Below, piece by piece: positions 1-13,469 of a stretch of DNA of 64,000 nucleotides. The notes below the pieces were generated by a model that saw nothing but the letters and a program-made list of their open reading frames with translations, searched no databases and had not been told where the DNA came from. Position 1 is the stretch's first letter. The number at the start of each line of letters is the position of its first letter. The stretch is taken from positions 62,001 to 126,000 of the forward strand of contig JASAMV010007721.1 of the NCBI GenBank assembly GCA_030248065.1, read 5' to 3'. The position numbers and the translations under genes were made by a program. This DNA is from Rhynchonema sp. JSB1_4 (lineage: Eukaryota > Nematoda > Chromadorea > Monhysterida > Xyalidae).

Positions 1-49
1 GTTGTTCGTTTTTGTTGGAAAACAAGTTTTTGTGAGACTTTTTGTCGAC

Positions 50-2649
50 CTTTCTGTTTCTCGGCGTGCAGATTGAATCCGTACTCGTCATCCGGAGACG
101 TTTTGACCTGAAAAAAGCGTTGGGGAAAATATCAAAGGGTCTGTGTTTGTTAGAGGACGATATAGCAATGAGGTTTCTGCATTGCGTTGGAGAACGAGAA
201 AACAGTGATTTTAATCAATAGTTTGCTACCAGACTTGATGTTTTTGACAAAGTAGCTGGTGTATTCAGTATCACAAATTTGACGAAACGACTTACGAGTC
301 GACACAATCGCGGCACATGCTCTTTGGTGGGTGGACTAGCGGCGACCACGTTGATCGATATCGGTGCTGCGGCACTAACCGATGACTAAAATAATAAAAT
401 GTCGACAATTTTCTCTTGTTTCAAAGATCCATTCAGCAGCAAGCTTTAATTTTTTCAGCAATTTGAGCGAGATGTATCAAAACGGTTTCTTTTGACCAAG
501 CACCATCCACGGCATTGTAACCAAGCGCAAGCAGCTCAACCCTCATCTCACTTTATTTTTCACAACTTTGATCAGTATTCTAACAGCGCGATGGCAGTTC
601 TTGAGAATGATAAGAAACAATTATTTCATGCAAAATACGTTTCGCTTGATCATAGCTCCCACCTGCGGAGTGCCCTGTTGCCCCTGTAGATGCACATCCT
701 TCAGCCCACGTTGTATGGCTGCGTCAACCACATTCGTTTGCTCTCCCATTTGACTGCGCTCAATCGCCGCTTGCACTGGATTCGGTGCCAGCTCACTGCT
801 GTCACCACTATGTGCTGATGCACGACGGCCTGTAAATTGTTTGACAACAAGTTGGCAGCAAGAATCAGTGGCATACCACTACCACCCGCTGTTTCCTAGC
901 TCTATACGAACAACATTTACGATGGTCCAACTCAGGGGTACAAGACACCAAGTTTGCCACCAATCATGATAAATTTAATCAACCTGATCCGCAAAGGCAG
1001 CGTTCACGTGGCCAACAGCTGGCCCGCTTAGTGGAACAAGCGAAGCGCTTGAAAACCTTTTCCTGATCATATTTTTACAACGGCTCCTGGCCCCAACCTT
1101 TCGCAATGGCATAATCAACCGGTTGTGACTGTCGTATGGCGGCATCGACCGGGTTCGCTGGAATCGTCGATCTGCTGCTGCCACTCGAGGTCGATGTCGA
1201 TGCGGATGTGCGTGTCGTGGCGGGCACTGGTTGGTTTCGGGCTATGGCTGCCTGCAAACGGACGTTTGAGTTTTTGGCGAGAAGACCAATGAAGATAGGA
1301 TAGAAGCACTTGGTAGGGGGTGCTCCAGTCTTGGACCGAGACCTGATCTGGGCACAATGCTCGACCGTAAATTACAATTGTGAACTTCACCCACCAGTGC
1401 CTATCTCAGACAGCAAGCTTTTAGTGGCCTCATCCAATCAATTAAGGCCTCCATTGGGAGCGATATCACCAGTCAAATGTTAGGAACGCCATACCTGCAC
1501 AGGATTTGGAATGTGTCCGGACGTGACCGTTTCGTCCGATTCAGTCGTCCACGTCATCGTTTTCTCATATGAAGACATTTTACTTGTGTTCTGCAAAGAA
1601 TCGGTATTTTTATTGGAGATACGCACAGTTTGCTATGCACCTCTCTAGTTTTATCTCAGGTTGCTTGCTATCGAGCACTGACTGCACTTTACCTATGTTC
1701 TTCAGAGATGCGAAGCATGAACTGCCTTGTTGCCCAAAGTTTGGCGCTGAAAGCTGCCACTCAGAACCAATCCAGAATCCACTACTAGTGAACATTATTT
1801 GCAGCTCCGAAACTCCCGGACTGCGATAATGCGAACGTAAAGAGCGAGACTCCAAAACGCCAACCAACCACAGGTGCATGTCCATTCTCATAAACAGGTG
1901 CACTGGGCGCACTGCCTTTTGGCGGCACTCGGTCAATGTGCTCGTGCATGTCTGGCCCAAGGCGGATGTGGCGTTCGGCGTACCTGCAAGTACTTGTCGC
2001 AAGTTGTCGGGTACAAAATGGTGGACTAGATGCAGATATTGTCATTGTCAGTGAGCCATACTAACAAAGACCGATTGACGGTCCAAAGGTCGGGTATTGC
2101 ATGGAGCGCTGTTTGATGCTTGCCGTGTGCATTCAGACAAAACTTCTCACTGTTGTCGAACTTGTAATCGACTCGTTGCTGCTACGTGTGCTGCCACGAA
2201 TATTGCCCAACGGTGACCTTACCACCAATCACTCACCATTCAAGCGAGTCCTCATCGATCACCAGCAATTCGCAAGACAATGGATCGTCACGAATGTGAC
2301 CCACCACCTGTGAAAGTATCACACAATAAATGTTGGTAATGGTGGCAGCCGTGCAGGTGCAGATTATTCCACCAAATCACCAGTGTCAAGTTTTAGAATT
2401 ACCCTATCTCACCTCAGAATGCGGCCGTCCGTTCACACTGTGCCCATTGACAGCAATTATATGATCTCCGAGTCTGAGCCCGGCGATATCGGCTGGTCCC
2501 TGGTCGTCAACGTGACCCACAAAGTTGCCTCGTTCTTTCTCGGCGTGCAGATTGAAGCCGTATTCCTGATCAGGTCTGGTCTTGACCAGACGACAAAGGC
2601 GCAAGCGTGGCGCATTCGACGGTACGCCCTTACTTTCTTGCTGCACCAT
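50..2649 (-). CDS. NHERF-like two-PDZ scaffold protein (partial, 3' end outside window)
   Basis: NHERF/EBP50 proteins are cytoplasmic scaffolds whose PDZ domains tether membrane transporters and receptors to the cortex. Exons read on the minus strand: 2649-2413, 2307-2237, 1983-1869 (donor approximate), 1251-1098, 829-663, 385-296 and 107-50, all in consistent phase. The first PDZ starts PRLRLCRL, has the carboxylate loop as YGFNLHAEK, and continues DIAGLRLGDHIIAVNGHSVN and ELLVIDEDSLEW. A Ser/Thr-rich linker follows, then a second PDZ beginning PRLCRLVKTSPDDEYGFNLH, cut by the window edge. The start was chosen because the ATG at 2649 lies 14 codons before the PDZ, as in family members. The linker holds two related segments (NPVDAAIRQSQ and NPVQAAIERSQ) on separate exons. 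About 297 residues are visible. The family call is firm; which NHERF paralogue it is cannot be told. Confidence 0.85.
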
Positions 2650-5600
2650 GATTTTTTATTGTCGAAGATCGGTACTACTATCGGTTAACTTTGATACTAA
2701 TTTTTTTTTGAAAATGTAAACAATTCACCTGAAAATTCTTGCTCTTATTTGGTACCTGTTTATTATCAGAGCTAGTGAAGGTCCGGTCGGCATGGCTTTG
2801 TTCGCAGACGAAATTCTTATCAGCAAAGAAACAAAGAGAAACAATGGCTACAGCTGGCTGTCATAAACGCTGCCATGGTATGAGAGCACGGTTATTTTTT
2901 AACAGCAAATAACAGGTGGACCGTCATCACTGCTGAGCTAGCGGCGATGGCGATAAAAAATATGCTGACGTTGGTTAACGACGATTACAGAACAACGACA
3001 ACGGTTTCAGAGCAGACCAAAAACAGCGACAGACCAAACTTGTGCTTGAGTATCATATTACTAATCTAACACTCCCGCACGCACAAAAACGGTGGATGGG
3101 AGGCGAAAATATTTGGGCACTGCATACTCTATACATACATATACTGGACAACCTAACGTTAACTAAGTAAACACAGTGTGCAATAAAAGTGATGATCTAA
3201 TAACGAACAAGTGGAAAGTCAAGATAAAAATCGTGTGCAAGTGGTGGCCTGCCGGCCTTTCCCCAGAACTAAAGAGTCCCGGTGATCAAAAGGTAGTCAA
3301 ACACAGATGCGCAAAAAGGCAGCTCATTATTCTTTTCTGCGAAAAACGAACGAAAAACGAATTTCAGAACTAAGGTACATATCTCGATTGTATGCGATCG
3401 TACAAAATTTTGATTAACAGATCAGTGGTCATTGCGGTTCACCCATCAGACAGAAACATGAAGTTTTCTTCATGAAATAAATTGAATGTGGTGAATGTCA
3501 ACCAGCACGCAAAAATAACGCCAACACAGCGCCTGAATAATATACCAGAAACACCACAACACCATTTTTATGGAGTGATATGGACCTACAAGTTTAGTCT
3601 GCATATTACTGGACACGGTATACATTTACATATGCACATATTCACCTCTTGTTGTTATGAGCATTACAACGCTATTGTTGACATGAGCATGACACCTCCT
3701 TTCTCAAGCAATAACAACAAACAAGCTTCAAAATTGCGCATGGACATGGCATAACCTATCAGTTCCGGCGTCAATATGCCATTTTTTTCTGGACAACATC
3801 GACAATACGCGTTAATACATCAAAAACTTGACAGTCGCAATTGGTGCAATTAGACACAGGCAGCAAACCGATACTTTCTTGTATTTTGAATTCCGACAAC
3901 AATAGCGTGAAACTATGACTGGTATTACAGTAAGACTTGATAAAACGAAAACATCCCACACGTCGCTTTGTAACCCATGAACCAATGACACACCTTTTAT
4001 GCTGGAAGTAAAAAACATTCATACAGCAAAAACAGGTGTTTCAAAAGGCAAGTGTAACGACCAGTCACACATATTGAGCTTGTTAAGAAAAAAACAGGAA
4101 ACGAAAACGGGCTGTTAACGTGGAACAAAGAAACTTATCAATGCATAAACATAGGCGGCATGGAAACAAAAAGAAATGCCCGCACGGATTGGTACATAAA
4201 CCGCCAAACTGCAGTAACGCCGTTATTTGCGGACGGATAAGAAAAAAGACTTGGGATGCCGACAAAAGTGCGTAACATCAAACATGTAGGCATATTGACA
4301 AACAGAGTTGTCAGTAGCGTTACCGCACACGCGACACGTCGTATGTAATCCCCTATTAGAACATGTGCTGTGTGCATGCGGATTCCAAAGAAAAACTTGC
4401 GATACATGTGCACTTGTGCTATGTCACATGGAAAGGATTTGTCAAAAAGTGCATGTTTATGCACTCAATCAAAGTGAACCACCCGACAGACAACTTGGCA
4501 CGCAGAATTGGACTACATATTCACAGTGTAAATGTTGTCGAAAAAAACTAAAATCGGCTGAGATCTCAGGTGAAGAGAAGTCAACACGGCACTGCAGCCA
4601 AGCTAAGTACGGCTTCAATGTGGCATATTTTGTTAAAGTTGAGGTCGCCCTTTTTAAACACCGAACAAAGGATTACAGACTAAAGACATACCTGCACGAA
4701 CACGTGTCTAGGACACGCATAACGACAATAGTAAGAGCAGGGTTAAGTTAAAAGCATTTTAGACGAGACATTATAATTTCCGATTAGATTTGAACCATTA
4801 ATGCGACATGCACACATGTAAACTGGTAGACCAACAGCAGAACCTAGTAAATGAAAACACATTGGTCAATTCTACATATGAACGCTTGGCAAGCGCCAAA
4901 CTTCAGAGGTGGCCTATAAATAGTTTGCCGGCTCGTCACAAGCCCCGCAAACTGTTTATCAATTTGCTAATTCCAAAGAGGGGACCAACCAAATATCGAA
5001 CAAAGCAAGCAAGACACACATGTATCTCGACGTAGAACGTGGTGCCGATATGGTGGGAAATAGCAGACCAAAGCAAACACAACGAACATACACACGACCA
5101 GACCACAATACCATGTCGTGAACCAGTTTTATGAGGCAATCAGGCAGGTTTGAAACGGCTGAAAGTTCAATGGGACATAAAAATGCGCGTCTATCAGATC
5201 GGACAGAACCATCTTTTATCAAAAAGAATTTATATCTTGTTTGTTCAACAAACCCGCACCTGAGTAAGGGAAAAATCAAAGAGAAATGACGGATAGATAT
5301 GTCAATCAAATTAGAGGGATACTCACCACAATCATGTGCCGTAGCAAGATGCATGACCTTACAAACCTTGTGCATAGGACCAAGAACTCCTGACAACCTG
5401 ACAATCAATTTGTTTGTTCCCCCCCTGAGTAGGGAAATAGAGTGACGGATAGATATGTCAATCAAATTAGAGGGATACTCACCACAATCATGTGCCGTAG
5501 CAAGATGCATGACCTTACAAACCTTGTGCATAGGACCAAGAACTCCTGACAACCTGAGGAAAATCAAGAATCAACAAAATAACCATGGTCATACACAACT

Positions 5601-8600
5601 GACTTCAGCAATGCAGCATCATTTGTGGACACCGATCAACACAGCATTAACTCACACCGCTGTATCTGCAATCTGTTCTCTCAGTCTGAAATGTCCTTGA
5701 CAAGGACAGGAACGCTGGAATTGCGGTTTAAACTATTTGTGCTCACAGAGCGAGGAACATCACAGAACCGCAAAGCCCATCGCAAACAGATTTGCGGGCC
5801 AGGCATGTCTTGGCAATGACCGTTGCCTGTCAGCAAGCAAAGCAGCAGTTAACCTGCACACACACATTGTCAAGGGTAAACGTCCAGGCCCAACCGACCG
5901 TCACCTATAATAACGCCCACCACTATTACCAACCAATACATACGTTTATCTCAAACCCATCTCTCTATCTGCATATCTATTTGCTGCCAGAGCAAGATAG
6001 AGACAGAGAGAGACTGGTCTCTGCCGCCTGCTCACCTGTTTAATGATCAACCTGGGTCTTATGTCTTGTTTACTCAGGGGCAACGGGCACGGCCTATCAG
6101 TTCAGTTCGTTGGGTTAGCAATGACAGGTTGCTGTTTAAGTGTGTGAGCTGGTGGGGGTAACGAGTATGTTTGTAAGCGCGTAATCGAAAACGTGCGACA
6201 AACACACCCAGGTTAATGTTGTGCATCGTTAATCTCATTGTGTAAAGAATGACATCGAAATCTTCTGCCAACATTTGGGTAATACATTTCGTTCACAAAG
6301 TGGCGTGCAGGTAACGCAATCAAATAAATCAACAGCTGCTAAATTTCAAACGCAAGTATCGATTAAATGAAAGTGTGCCGAAAACCAAACTTGTTGTTGG
6401 AATCCGAAAGAAGGTATGACTCAACAAACATTAATCAAATCAATCTACGGTGCTGCAACATAACGAAATTCCAATTCACAAATTTTACTATTGCGCAAGC
6501 ATGCACGTGTTGCGTGCAGTTGTTGTGAAACTTGTCACTTGAAAAAACCGACATCATGTGCGGTGCGCACAATTTAGCACGTAATGAAGGAGCAGGTGTG
6601 TGTACAAATCTGCTTACACCTTTTTATCAACAGCAAAAACATGAGCATTTCTTCACATAGTACAACTATATTTCAAAAACGAAACGAATTATGAACACTT
6701 GAGTAAGCGCGCACCGGGTCCATACCCCACAGGTCAATCGGTATGGTATGGGGAGGTTGCTTGTTTGAATATGGAAATAGCCAAGAAAAAGTGAAAAGGA
6801 ATAAAAGCCGACAATGCATCAAAGACTGAACTAAAACCATTGTGAAAAACTTGGTATGTTTGGACAAGCGATGGAAAAACTCATTAATTCCAAGCTTGAT
6901 CTCTCGAAGCATGAGAGCTCGACAAACAGAATACCTTGGCAATTTTTGCACAACAGCATAGGGCACTGACTGTCATGCATTGGCGAAGAATAGCGCATAC
7001 AAATGGTACAGTCGACCCTCTTTATTGCCGCCTTTTTGTGAAACACGGCGAAATGCTCCACAATTTCGTTCCGATCTGCTGTCCATATCCTGTATGCAGT
7101 TGCGCAGTGAATGATGCTTTTAGATACCGAAAAGGCAAGTTTCCATTTCCGATCGCGTCACAATGTAACAAAGGTGGACTGTGTTAAAAGAGCAACCTTT
7201 GGTTTGGAATGCTGACAGGAGCAATTCGAAACTTTTTTCAGCGGGAATGAATCAGAATATGAGTGGGAGGCTTGTTACCAAGCAAATCGGCCAGCCCAAA
7301 ACTGATGGTATGCTAGTGGCATGATACAGCGAAGCGAATACCATAAAATCACACGGATGCTGCATTTGCACATGAACATGTGTGTAGCTGAGTCAGTCAG
7401 CAACAGCAACTAGAACTTTCAGTTGGGTTGGACCAGATCATACAGCATGCTTCACTTCGCAAGTGGCAGGTAATGGACAGGGTCATGTTGTACCATAATG
7501 AAGTGGCAGATTGAAAAGTTCAGTTTGACGAAACAGGTATACCACTGGTCAGAAATCTGCACACGAACAAGCCACAAGCAAGTCCACCGGACTGGCAATT
7601 GTTCGTATCTATAGGTCTAGTACCGCGACCAAATGCAAATGCAACAAACGCATGTGCAAAAAGCAGTTTGCTGGTCCAGATTGTTAAAAACAGAGAAGCC
7701 ATGAATGTAGAAAACAAAACTGATGCATGCCCAAGTGTTGTTAATTCATGAAAACTGGTGCTTGCTCGCTTAGTTGCAATGCGCTTCGGGAAACGGGTAT
7801 TCGTTTGTGAAACTGCATGTAGCTTAACAACAACAGCAGCAACTAACCCACTGCCACACAACAGGACCACGCATAAAAAGGAGAGCCAACCATGGGAAAC
7901 CGAAACTGGTTATGAATTGCAATTGACTAGAATATCCGTACTTTGCCAGTGCACAACAAAAACTAAGGTGAAGCAAAATCCCCGAAAACAAGTATTTTTG
8001 TGATGAAACAGGCCCATGCATTGTGGTGATCTGTATATCAACCAAGGACTAGGACCGATGTTGGGGAGCACGAATGGTTACTGTATTCAGAAGAAAGTGG
8101 TGGTGGTAATGAACATACACAGACAGGGTGGCTTGTTACAAAAACTAGGAAAATGAAAAAAGTGAATCGAAAGGTAATGCAAGCAAACGATTAGTGCCCA
8201 CATGAAAAGAACATGCTCATGGAAGACGATAACATTGATCCAACTTCACAGAATTAGACTTTTATACGGCACCAACCAAGTATAATCAGTCTACAGACCA
8301 TAAATACAGTACAACCGGCTTGGCTACATGCGAATACAATCAACCAGAGTTCTTTGTGTATTTTGTCTCCACTGACAGTTTTGCATAAAATAAAACGAAG
8401 AAATACATCAACCGCGACGACTATATAAATAAATGTACGAACACTAATATTGCATTGACGCAAAAAAACGGTATGCCACACAAATCAGATGTCAAACCAA
8501 CAACACTAGACTGCTATACACCGGTGATGTTTCAGTGCAGCAATTACAAGACCAATCGAACTGTTGAAAAAGAGCAAGGAAATCATCCAACAGCAGACGA

Positions 8601-8895
8601 AAATCACAGCTACTACATCACCAAGGAATAAGCGAATTTTTGGACAGGAACAACAACACGCACACATACAGTGATGGCTGATCAAGTTTCGATTTGTGAT
8701 TATAAATAGAAATTGGCTCGACATAAAACACAGTGATAATCGTGTCAAAACACATCTGACTGACAACACAAAGTCAAACATAGGAATCGCGGAATGTGTG
8801 TAATATCAAGTTCATAACTTATAGATGGAACCAACTAGTGAGTGACTCGAGAGAAGAAAAACTACAAGATCAATTCATTGTCCAGAAAGCATCAG
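2650..8895. other. 6.2-kb stretch with no recognised gene
   Basis: Upstream of the NHERF start and downstream of the V-ATPase C stop. The open frames here are short and overlapping, and none resembles a known family. It may hold NHERF 5' noncoding exons and regulatory DNA. The only structure I saw is the direct duplication at 5288-5558, listed separately. Confidence 0.5.
5288..5558. repeat. Tandem direct duplication, ~115-bp near-identical units 156 bp apart
   Basis: Positions 5288-5402 recur almost unchanged at 5444-5558; the spacers also resemble each other (CCTGAGTA-GGG sequences near 5260 and 5425). Both units carry, on the minus strand, a candidate splice donor (GTGAGTATCC) after an open stretch reading VLGPMHKVCKVMHLATAHD, so a duplicated exon is possible but unproven. 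Confidence 0.8.
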
Positions 8896-11800
8896 CTACA
8901 TCAGCTTACTGTCAACTAAATCCACGTTGATTTTGAAGTAGACGTATGGGTAGTAGTCGGACATGCCCATGCCAAGCAGACCTGATACTTCGTCCTGCAA
9001 TGGTATATGCACTTTGCTGGCATTTGGGCCCAGTTGGGGTGCCAAAGAATAGTGTTGACTTTTAGGTTCAAATGAGTCACACAACAATCCCACATCCAAT
9101 CAATCACGTTGTCAGCGCCAGCAGTGGTGCTGTCGAGCAATCAAAAATTTCCAACACCCAGCCGAGTTCCAAGCGCAAATGGCAATTTTGGTGCTTTTTC
9201 GAGGCCAAAAAAGTTATTTATAGGGTCGGGGCGCTTGTTCTACCCCCTGTCTCCCCTCCGGATACACTGACTCAACCCAATTTTTGCCTAAAATAGGAAA
9301 TTTTTCGTATAAAATATTCGTTTCTAGGCCTAAAATTGGTGATTTTTAGGTCAAGCTTGTTAAAACCCCCAAAATATCCCTTCTTAGAGATTTTTTCCAA
9401 AGGGCAAAAAAGATGAAATTTTTCACCTCAAAAAGTCACTTTTTCCTTCCCCTCCGAAGAAAACGGAGTGCCCGCTATCTCCCTGCCAGAACAAGGAACC
9501 ACACTGCCCGCAACCCCGCCCCCTGACGACACCACTGGTGGTCAGACAGGCCCAGACCAACCCCAACCCCGATGCCACCAAAGGCGTGCTTGCATCAAGA
9601 ATTAACAGGAACGGTTTCTCAGAAAACGAAACTTTAAAAAATGGGATGCACTTACGTCAGCGCCCGATTGTCCGGCGCCGGTTGAATCGAGATGCGCGTA
9701 CAGATTGATGAGCACCGATCGTAGTCGTTTGGTGGAGTTCTTCTGCGGCTGCATCAGCATCGCTTGGAAATTCACTGGCAGACCGTACCTGACAATCGGC
9801 TTTATGTTTGCATAAATTATGGGAACATGTTTCTGTTGCTTGCAGTTTAGTTCTCGCAATAGCGATAAAAGTTCTTCCCAGACGGTTGAGAGAAAACGGA
9901 CCTACATTTGGTAGCCTTGAGAAAGTATGTGCTAGAACATGTTTTCTTCTCAAGCAAACAACGCAAGGGTTGCCCTGCCCAGTTTCGATTGAACGGCTTC
10001 CAAAATCCCAAGCATACACAGGCATGCGTTTGTCTCAAAACCAGCTTCCAAACACACCATACTACTGAAGTGGCAGATGCAGCTTTCGGCCAAGGGGCAA
10101 CTCCAAAAGCTCATTTTTATCTGGCGCACATTTTTTTTCAAAAACCGTTTTTATCCAGTGCCTGTTGGTAACTAGACGATTTTAAGCCAAATACCACAAC
10201 CTAAAATTGCCAATTTACGGTTTCTTATTAGGTGTTGTCTCATCACGGTTTCCCACAGTGCCTGCCAACCTGAGCACAGACTCAACGAACACACGCAGCG
10301 CCTTGATGTGTATCCAATCAGCGAACACTTCACCGAAATTGATCTTCAACCATCGAACCAATGGGCCGAACTGACGTTGTTTCTCCGCGGACAACTTCTC
10401 GCGTTCGCTTTTGCCCGCCGCCAATGCTTCGGGGTCGTAGACAAACTCGCGCACGATAAATCTGGATGATTCATAAAAGCATAAGGTCTGGTATTTATGA
10501 GACAAACAGGTTTAGATGGTTCCTCTTTTTTAAGAAAAATAGTGTGACGGCCGGCCGCTAACTCTGTCACCGACACGTCAGCAAATTGTTATTTTTCGAA
10601 ATTCTGGCAACATTTACAGAAATCCAACCGCGCAAGAAAGGAAACCTGATCGAAATTTGTTGAAAAACTTTGCGCCAGACAAATCATGTCGAATAAAAAT
10701 AGGCTTCTAGATTAGCACGCTCGCAATGGTAGTTTAGGTCTGGACTTGGGCTTCAGGCCCAGGCTTACGCTTGGAATTGGCCTTAGGCCTGTCCCTACAC
10801 TTAGGCTGTCTGTGATCCTAAGTCTAAGCCTAAACATAAGCCTGGGCCCAATCCTTAACTGCTGTGCTACTTAGCACAAAATTAGACCACTAAGCCCAGC
10901 CAAGCCACAAAACTGACTTGTTCTCGCGGCAATGCAGTTTGTATTCATCAATGACTTTGCGGAATAACGTCACGGAGAATAGCGCGTTCTCCTGGTCTTC
11001 GAACAACAGCCGTGACGACTGCGGGACGACCATGTCGGCCAACTTCTCGTACTTGCTCGACCATTCGTGCGTCATATTTCTGTGCGAATTTTGGAGGAAT
11101 TTCAAATGTATGAAGACACTTTTTTGCTAGTTTGGCCGGTCGCAAACTTGGTGATGGGATCAGCACAGGTCACAACTGTTTTATTGATGATATTTTTTCG
11201 GTAGGGCATTTCGAGATTCCCTGACGGCATTAACTTCGACCAGAGGAACAGTCCCCCAGACACCAAGTTTACAACCTTTACGTTGGTGAAAGTTCAACAA
11301 CAGGTTCAAACAATCTCATCCGAACACTGAGTTCGGCCGCCTGGTACTGGTCAACATTTTCAAAACGAAACTCGGCCGTTGATGGAAGCCAAACGTGCGT
11401 ACCTGGGTACCACAACCAGCAACGTGGTCAAATACTCTGATCCGAGCACGAAGTCTTCCGCTTTCACAACATCGGCTAAATCTTTGGTGAGAAGACTGCC
11501 ACTGAAGAAGGGGGTCAATAATTTTAGATCTGAGACTGCAATTTATTGTAATTAAAAGAAAGTGCCCGGTTACTAACGTTGCCTTGCGGTCAAGGGAGGC
11601 CAGCGCATTCTTCAGATTGTTGTACGCACTAGCCTTGGTCTTCAGATCGGCGTCGATCCTCGTGATTTCCTGGTTGTGCGTGAGGTAACAATGCAAGAAA
11701 GTAACTTTATTTTAATTGATGTTGGACCATGTATGCAGAAACTAACTTTGCTGATATTGTCTGTGGTGAGTCTGAGCGACTGTTTGACGGGATACTTGGC

Positions 11801-12632
11801 GGTTTCCCACTGGAATTTCGTCAAATATTGATGTATGTCTTCTGAAATACAACATTTACGGCTTCAAACAGTCACACTCACGCTCCAGGCTGTACCAAAC
11901 TAAACTGACAACAAAAAATAAAAAAAACACTCACTTCCGTTGACCAGCAAATTTTCAAATAACTTGTCACGTCTATCCTCCAAAACTTCGGCGAAATACG
12001 CCACAAGTTTGCGCGTGACACTGAAACAATGTTTGTGAGCTGCAAAACCTGAGCAATACCTAGAAACCAAATAAATACCACCGAACCTTTCGGCATATTG
12101 ATCCGCCTTGGCAAGGTCATCGGACAAACCGACCAATTGATCCAATGTTCCAACCTGAAATGTTCGTGCATCTTTGTGAGTGACATCGACATTGGGAAAC
12201 CCGCACCACAGTTGGAAATTTGACTTTTCTTCTCAGTCCTGAGCTTATTTTATATAGACTCAGAATTACGGTACCAGACTTTGATTTGGGATTGGTTAAG
12301 GATATGACCCATTCATGCACTTCAGCGCAAAATCGTAATTTGCATTAACTCTGTTATCTCCCTCATCCTCAAAGCAACTGCATCACAGTTTCCATCCTCG
12401 AATGCAGCCATCGAAACGGATGGAGCCTCAGTTTTACATTCTAGATTTAACTCAAATCTTGTAGACTTGTAGTCACGGAAACTGGAAAATTACAAACCTT
12501 GAGATCGGGAATGTTGAACTTGTAATTCACAGACAGGTTCGCGTCGCCCGATGTTGATCGATTTAATCTTTCCCATGTTTCCTGACACGTCTTTTCACCG
12601 GGTGCCGAAATTAACCAAAATTCGCCCGACAT
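8896..12632 (-). CDS. ATP6V1C: V-type H+-ATPase subunit C
   Basis: Subunit C is a peripheral-stalk subunit linking the V1 motor to the membrane sector V0 and controlling reversible assembly of the proton pump. Ten coding exons on the minus strand: 12632-12498, 12154-12087, 12020-11935, 11841-11747, 11669-11578, 11501-11403, 11079-10918, 10461-10270, 9788-9656, 8994-8896, total 1161 nt, giving 386 aa (human about 382). The start [20 protein letters not shown] and the end [19 protein letters not shown] match the family closely. Conserved blocks include [50 protein letters not shown] (here [14 protein letters not shown]) and [20 protein letters not shown] across an exon join. Introns are 59 to about 1480 nt; the last carries a transposon fragment (9226-9507) and the one before exon 8 a telomere-like block (10737-10860). 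No breaks seen; complete housekeeping gene. Confidence 0.97.
9226..9507 (-). mobile_element. Degenerate CAGTGTAGTTCC-family MITE in V-ATPase C intron
   Basis: Reverse-oriented relative of the elements at 14416, 16843 and 24868: it contains the complement of their shared core (AAAAAGTGACTTTTTGAGG and CCTAAAATAGG runs) and ends CACACTG at 9507. Its repeated word looks like GGAGATAGCGGGC. The left end is unclear and I found no target duplication, so it is probably old or rearranged. Confidence 0.6.
10737..10860. repeat. Degenerate TTAGGC/GCCTAA block, inverted arrangement
   Basis: This intronic block consists of variants of AGGCTT, CTTAGGC and CCTAAGCC. The left half runs in the TTAGGC-like sense (CAGGCTTACGCTTGG) and the right half in the complement (AAGCCTAAACATAAGCCTG), so it could fold on itself. 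TTAGGC is the nematode telomere hexamer. Confidence 0.6.
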
Positions 12633-12796
12633 TTTATTGTTTTGTGGGACAAGGGGATTTCTTCAAACGAATACGAACACACGAATAATGATTGCAAAGA
12701 TCTCTGGTTGAATACAAAAAAACTTTGCAAACTTTTTCATTTGGGAACGAAACTTTCAGTAAAAGTTAGCCTTTTTGATACTAACGTGGGGTCAAA

Positions 12797-12882
12797 ATGT
12801 TGCATACCGACACCTGAGAAAAACCGACACTTTCGGCGACACCGACATTAGTAGTGTCGGTACCGACACCCGGCACTCCCGG
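12797..12882. repeat. Fragment of the GTGTCGG-word element family
   Basis: Repeated CCGACAC / GTGTCGG words (CCGACACCTGAG, CCGACACTTTCGG, GTGTCGGTACCGACAC) match the word of the intact element at 31730-32124. No ends or target duplication were identified. Confidence 0.55.
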
Positions 12883-12883
12883 A

Positions 12884-13469
12884 ATACCGTAAAAACCTAA
12901 ATAGAAGGGGGGCTCAATTCACTGACCCCATTTTGGGGGGCTCTATTCCGGGGGGCTCTATTAATTCACTGACCCGAACCTGAAAAAATATTCCCAGAAA
13001 TACCCCCAAAAACCCCTATAAAGGGGTTTGAAAGGGTTTTTTTTTCGCTTGTAATCGCATTTATTCGTGACTGTTCGTCAAAAAAAAGGCGCATTGTGTG
13101 CTCTGAACGAACAACAAACGTGCATAAATGTACCTGTGCTGTGCACCACTATCAAGCCTTAATACACTACTGTATAGGGCATGGGGGCTCTATTCCCTGG
13201 CACCTCTTTAATTCACAGCGGAGCTGTGCAAATATATGAAATATATGTATATTGTGACATATGATTTTGGGATTACATGTATTAAACAAAAATTAACATA
13301 TATTATGGCATTAAAAAAGCCGGCAACCTCCAATTGTTTGGCGAAAGGAACAAATCCTGACATATATTATTTTGGCTCACGAACAGTTCTGATTCACTGA
13401 CCCCTTTTTGGGGGGCTGTATTACAGGGGGGCTCTATTCCGGGGGGCTGTACCTAGGTTTTTACGGTAT
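12884..13469. mobile_element. Non-autonomous element with 16-bp inverted ends ATACCGTAAAAACCTA
   Basis: ATACCGTAAAAACCTA at 12884 is exactly complemented by TAGGTTTTTACGGTAT at 13454-13469. Inside, the word GGGGGGCTCTATTCCGG and the phrase AATTCACTGACCC repeat near both ends around an AT-rich middle. Part of the middle (about 13045-13130) recurs inverted near 26085-26180, a second, truncated copy. No long open frame. Confidence 0.75.

Noticed and set aside
4959..5567. 202-residue open frame on the minus strand
   Set aside because: Its length is due to the tandem duplication being read twice in one frame; no family resemblance.
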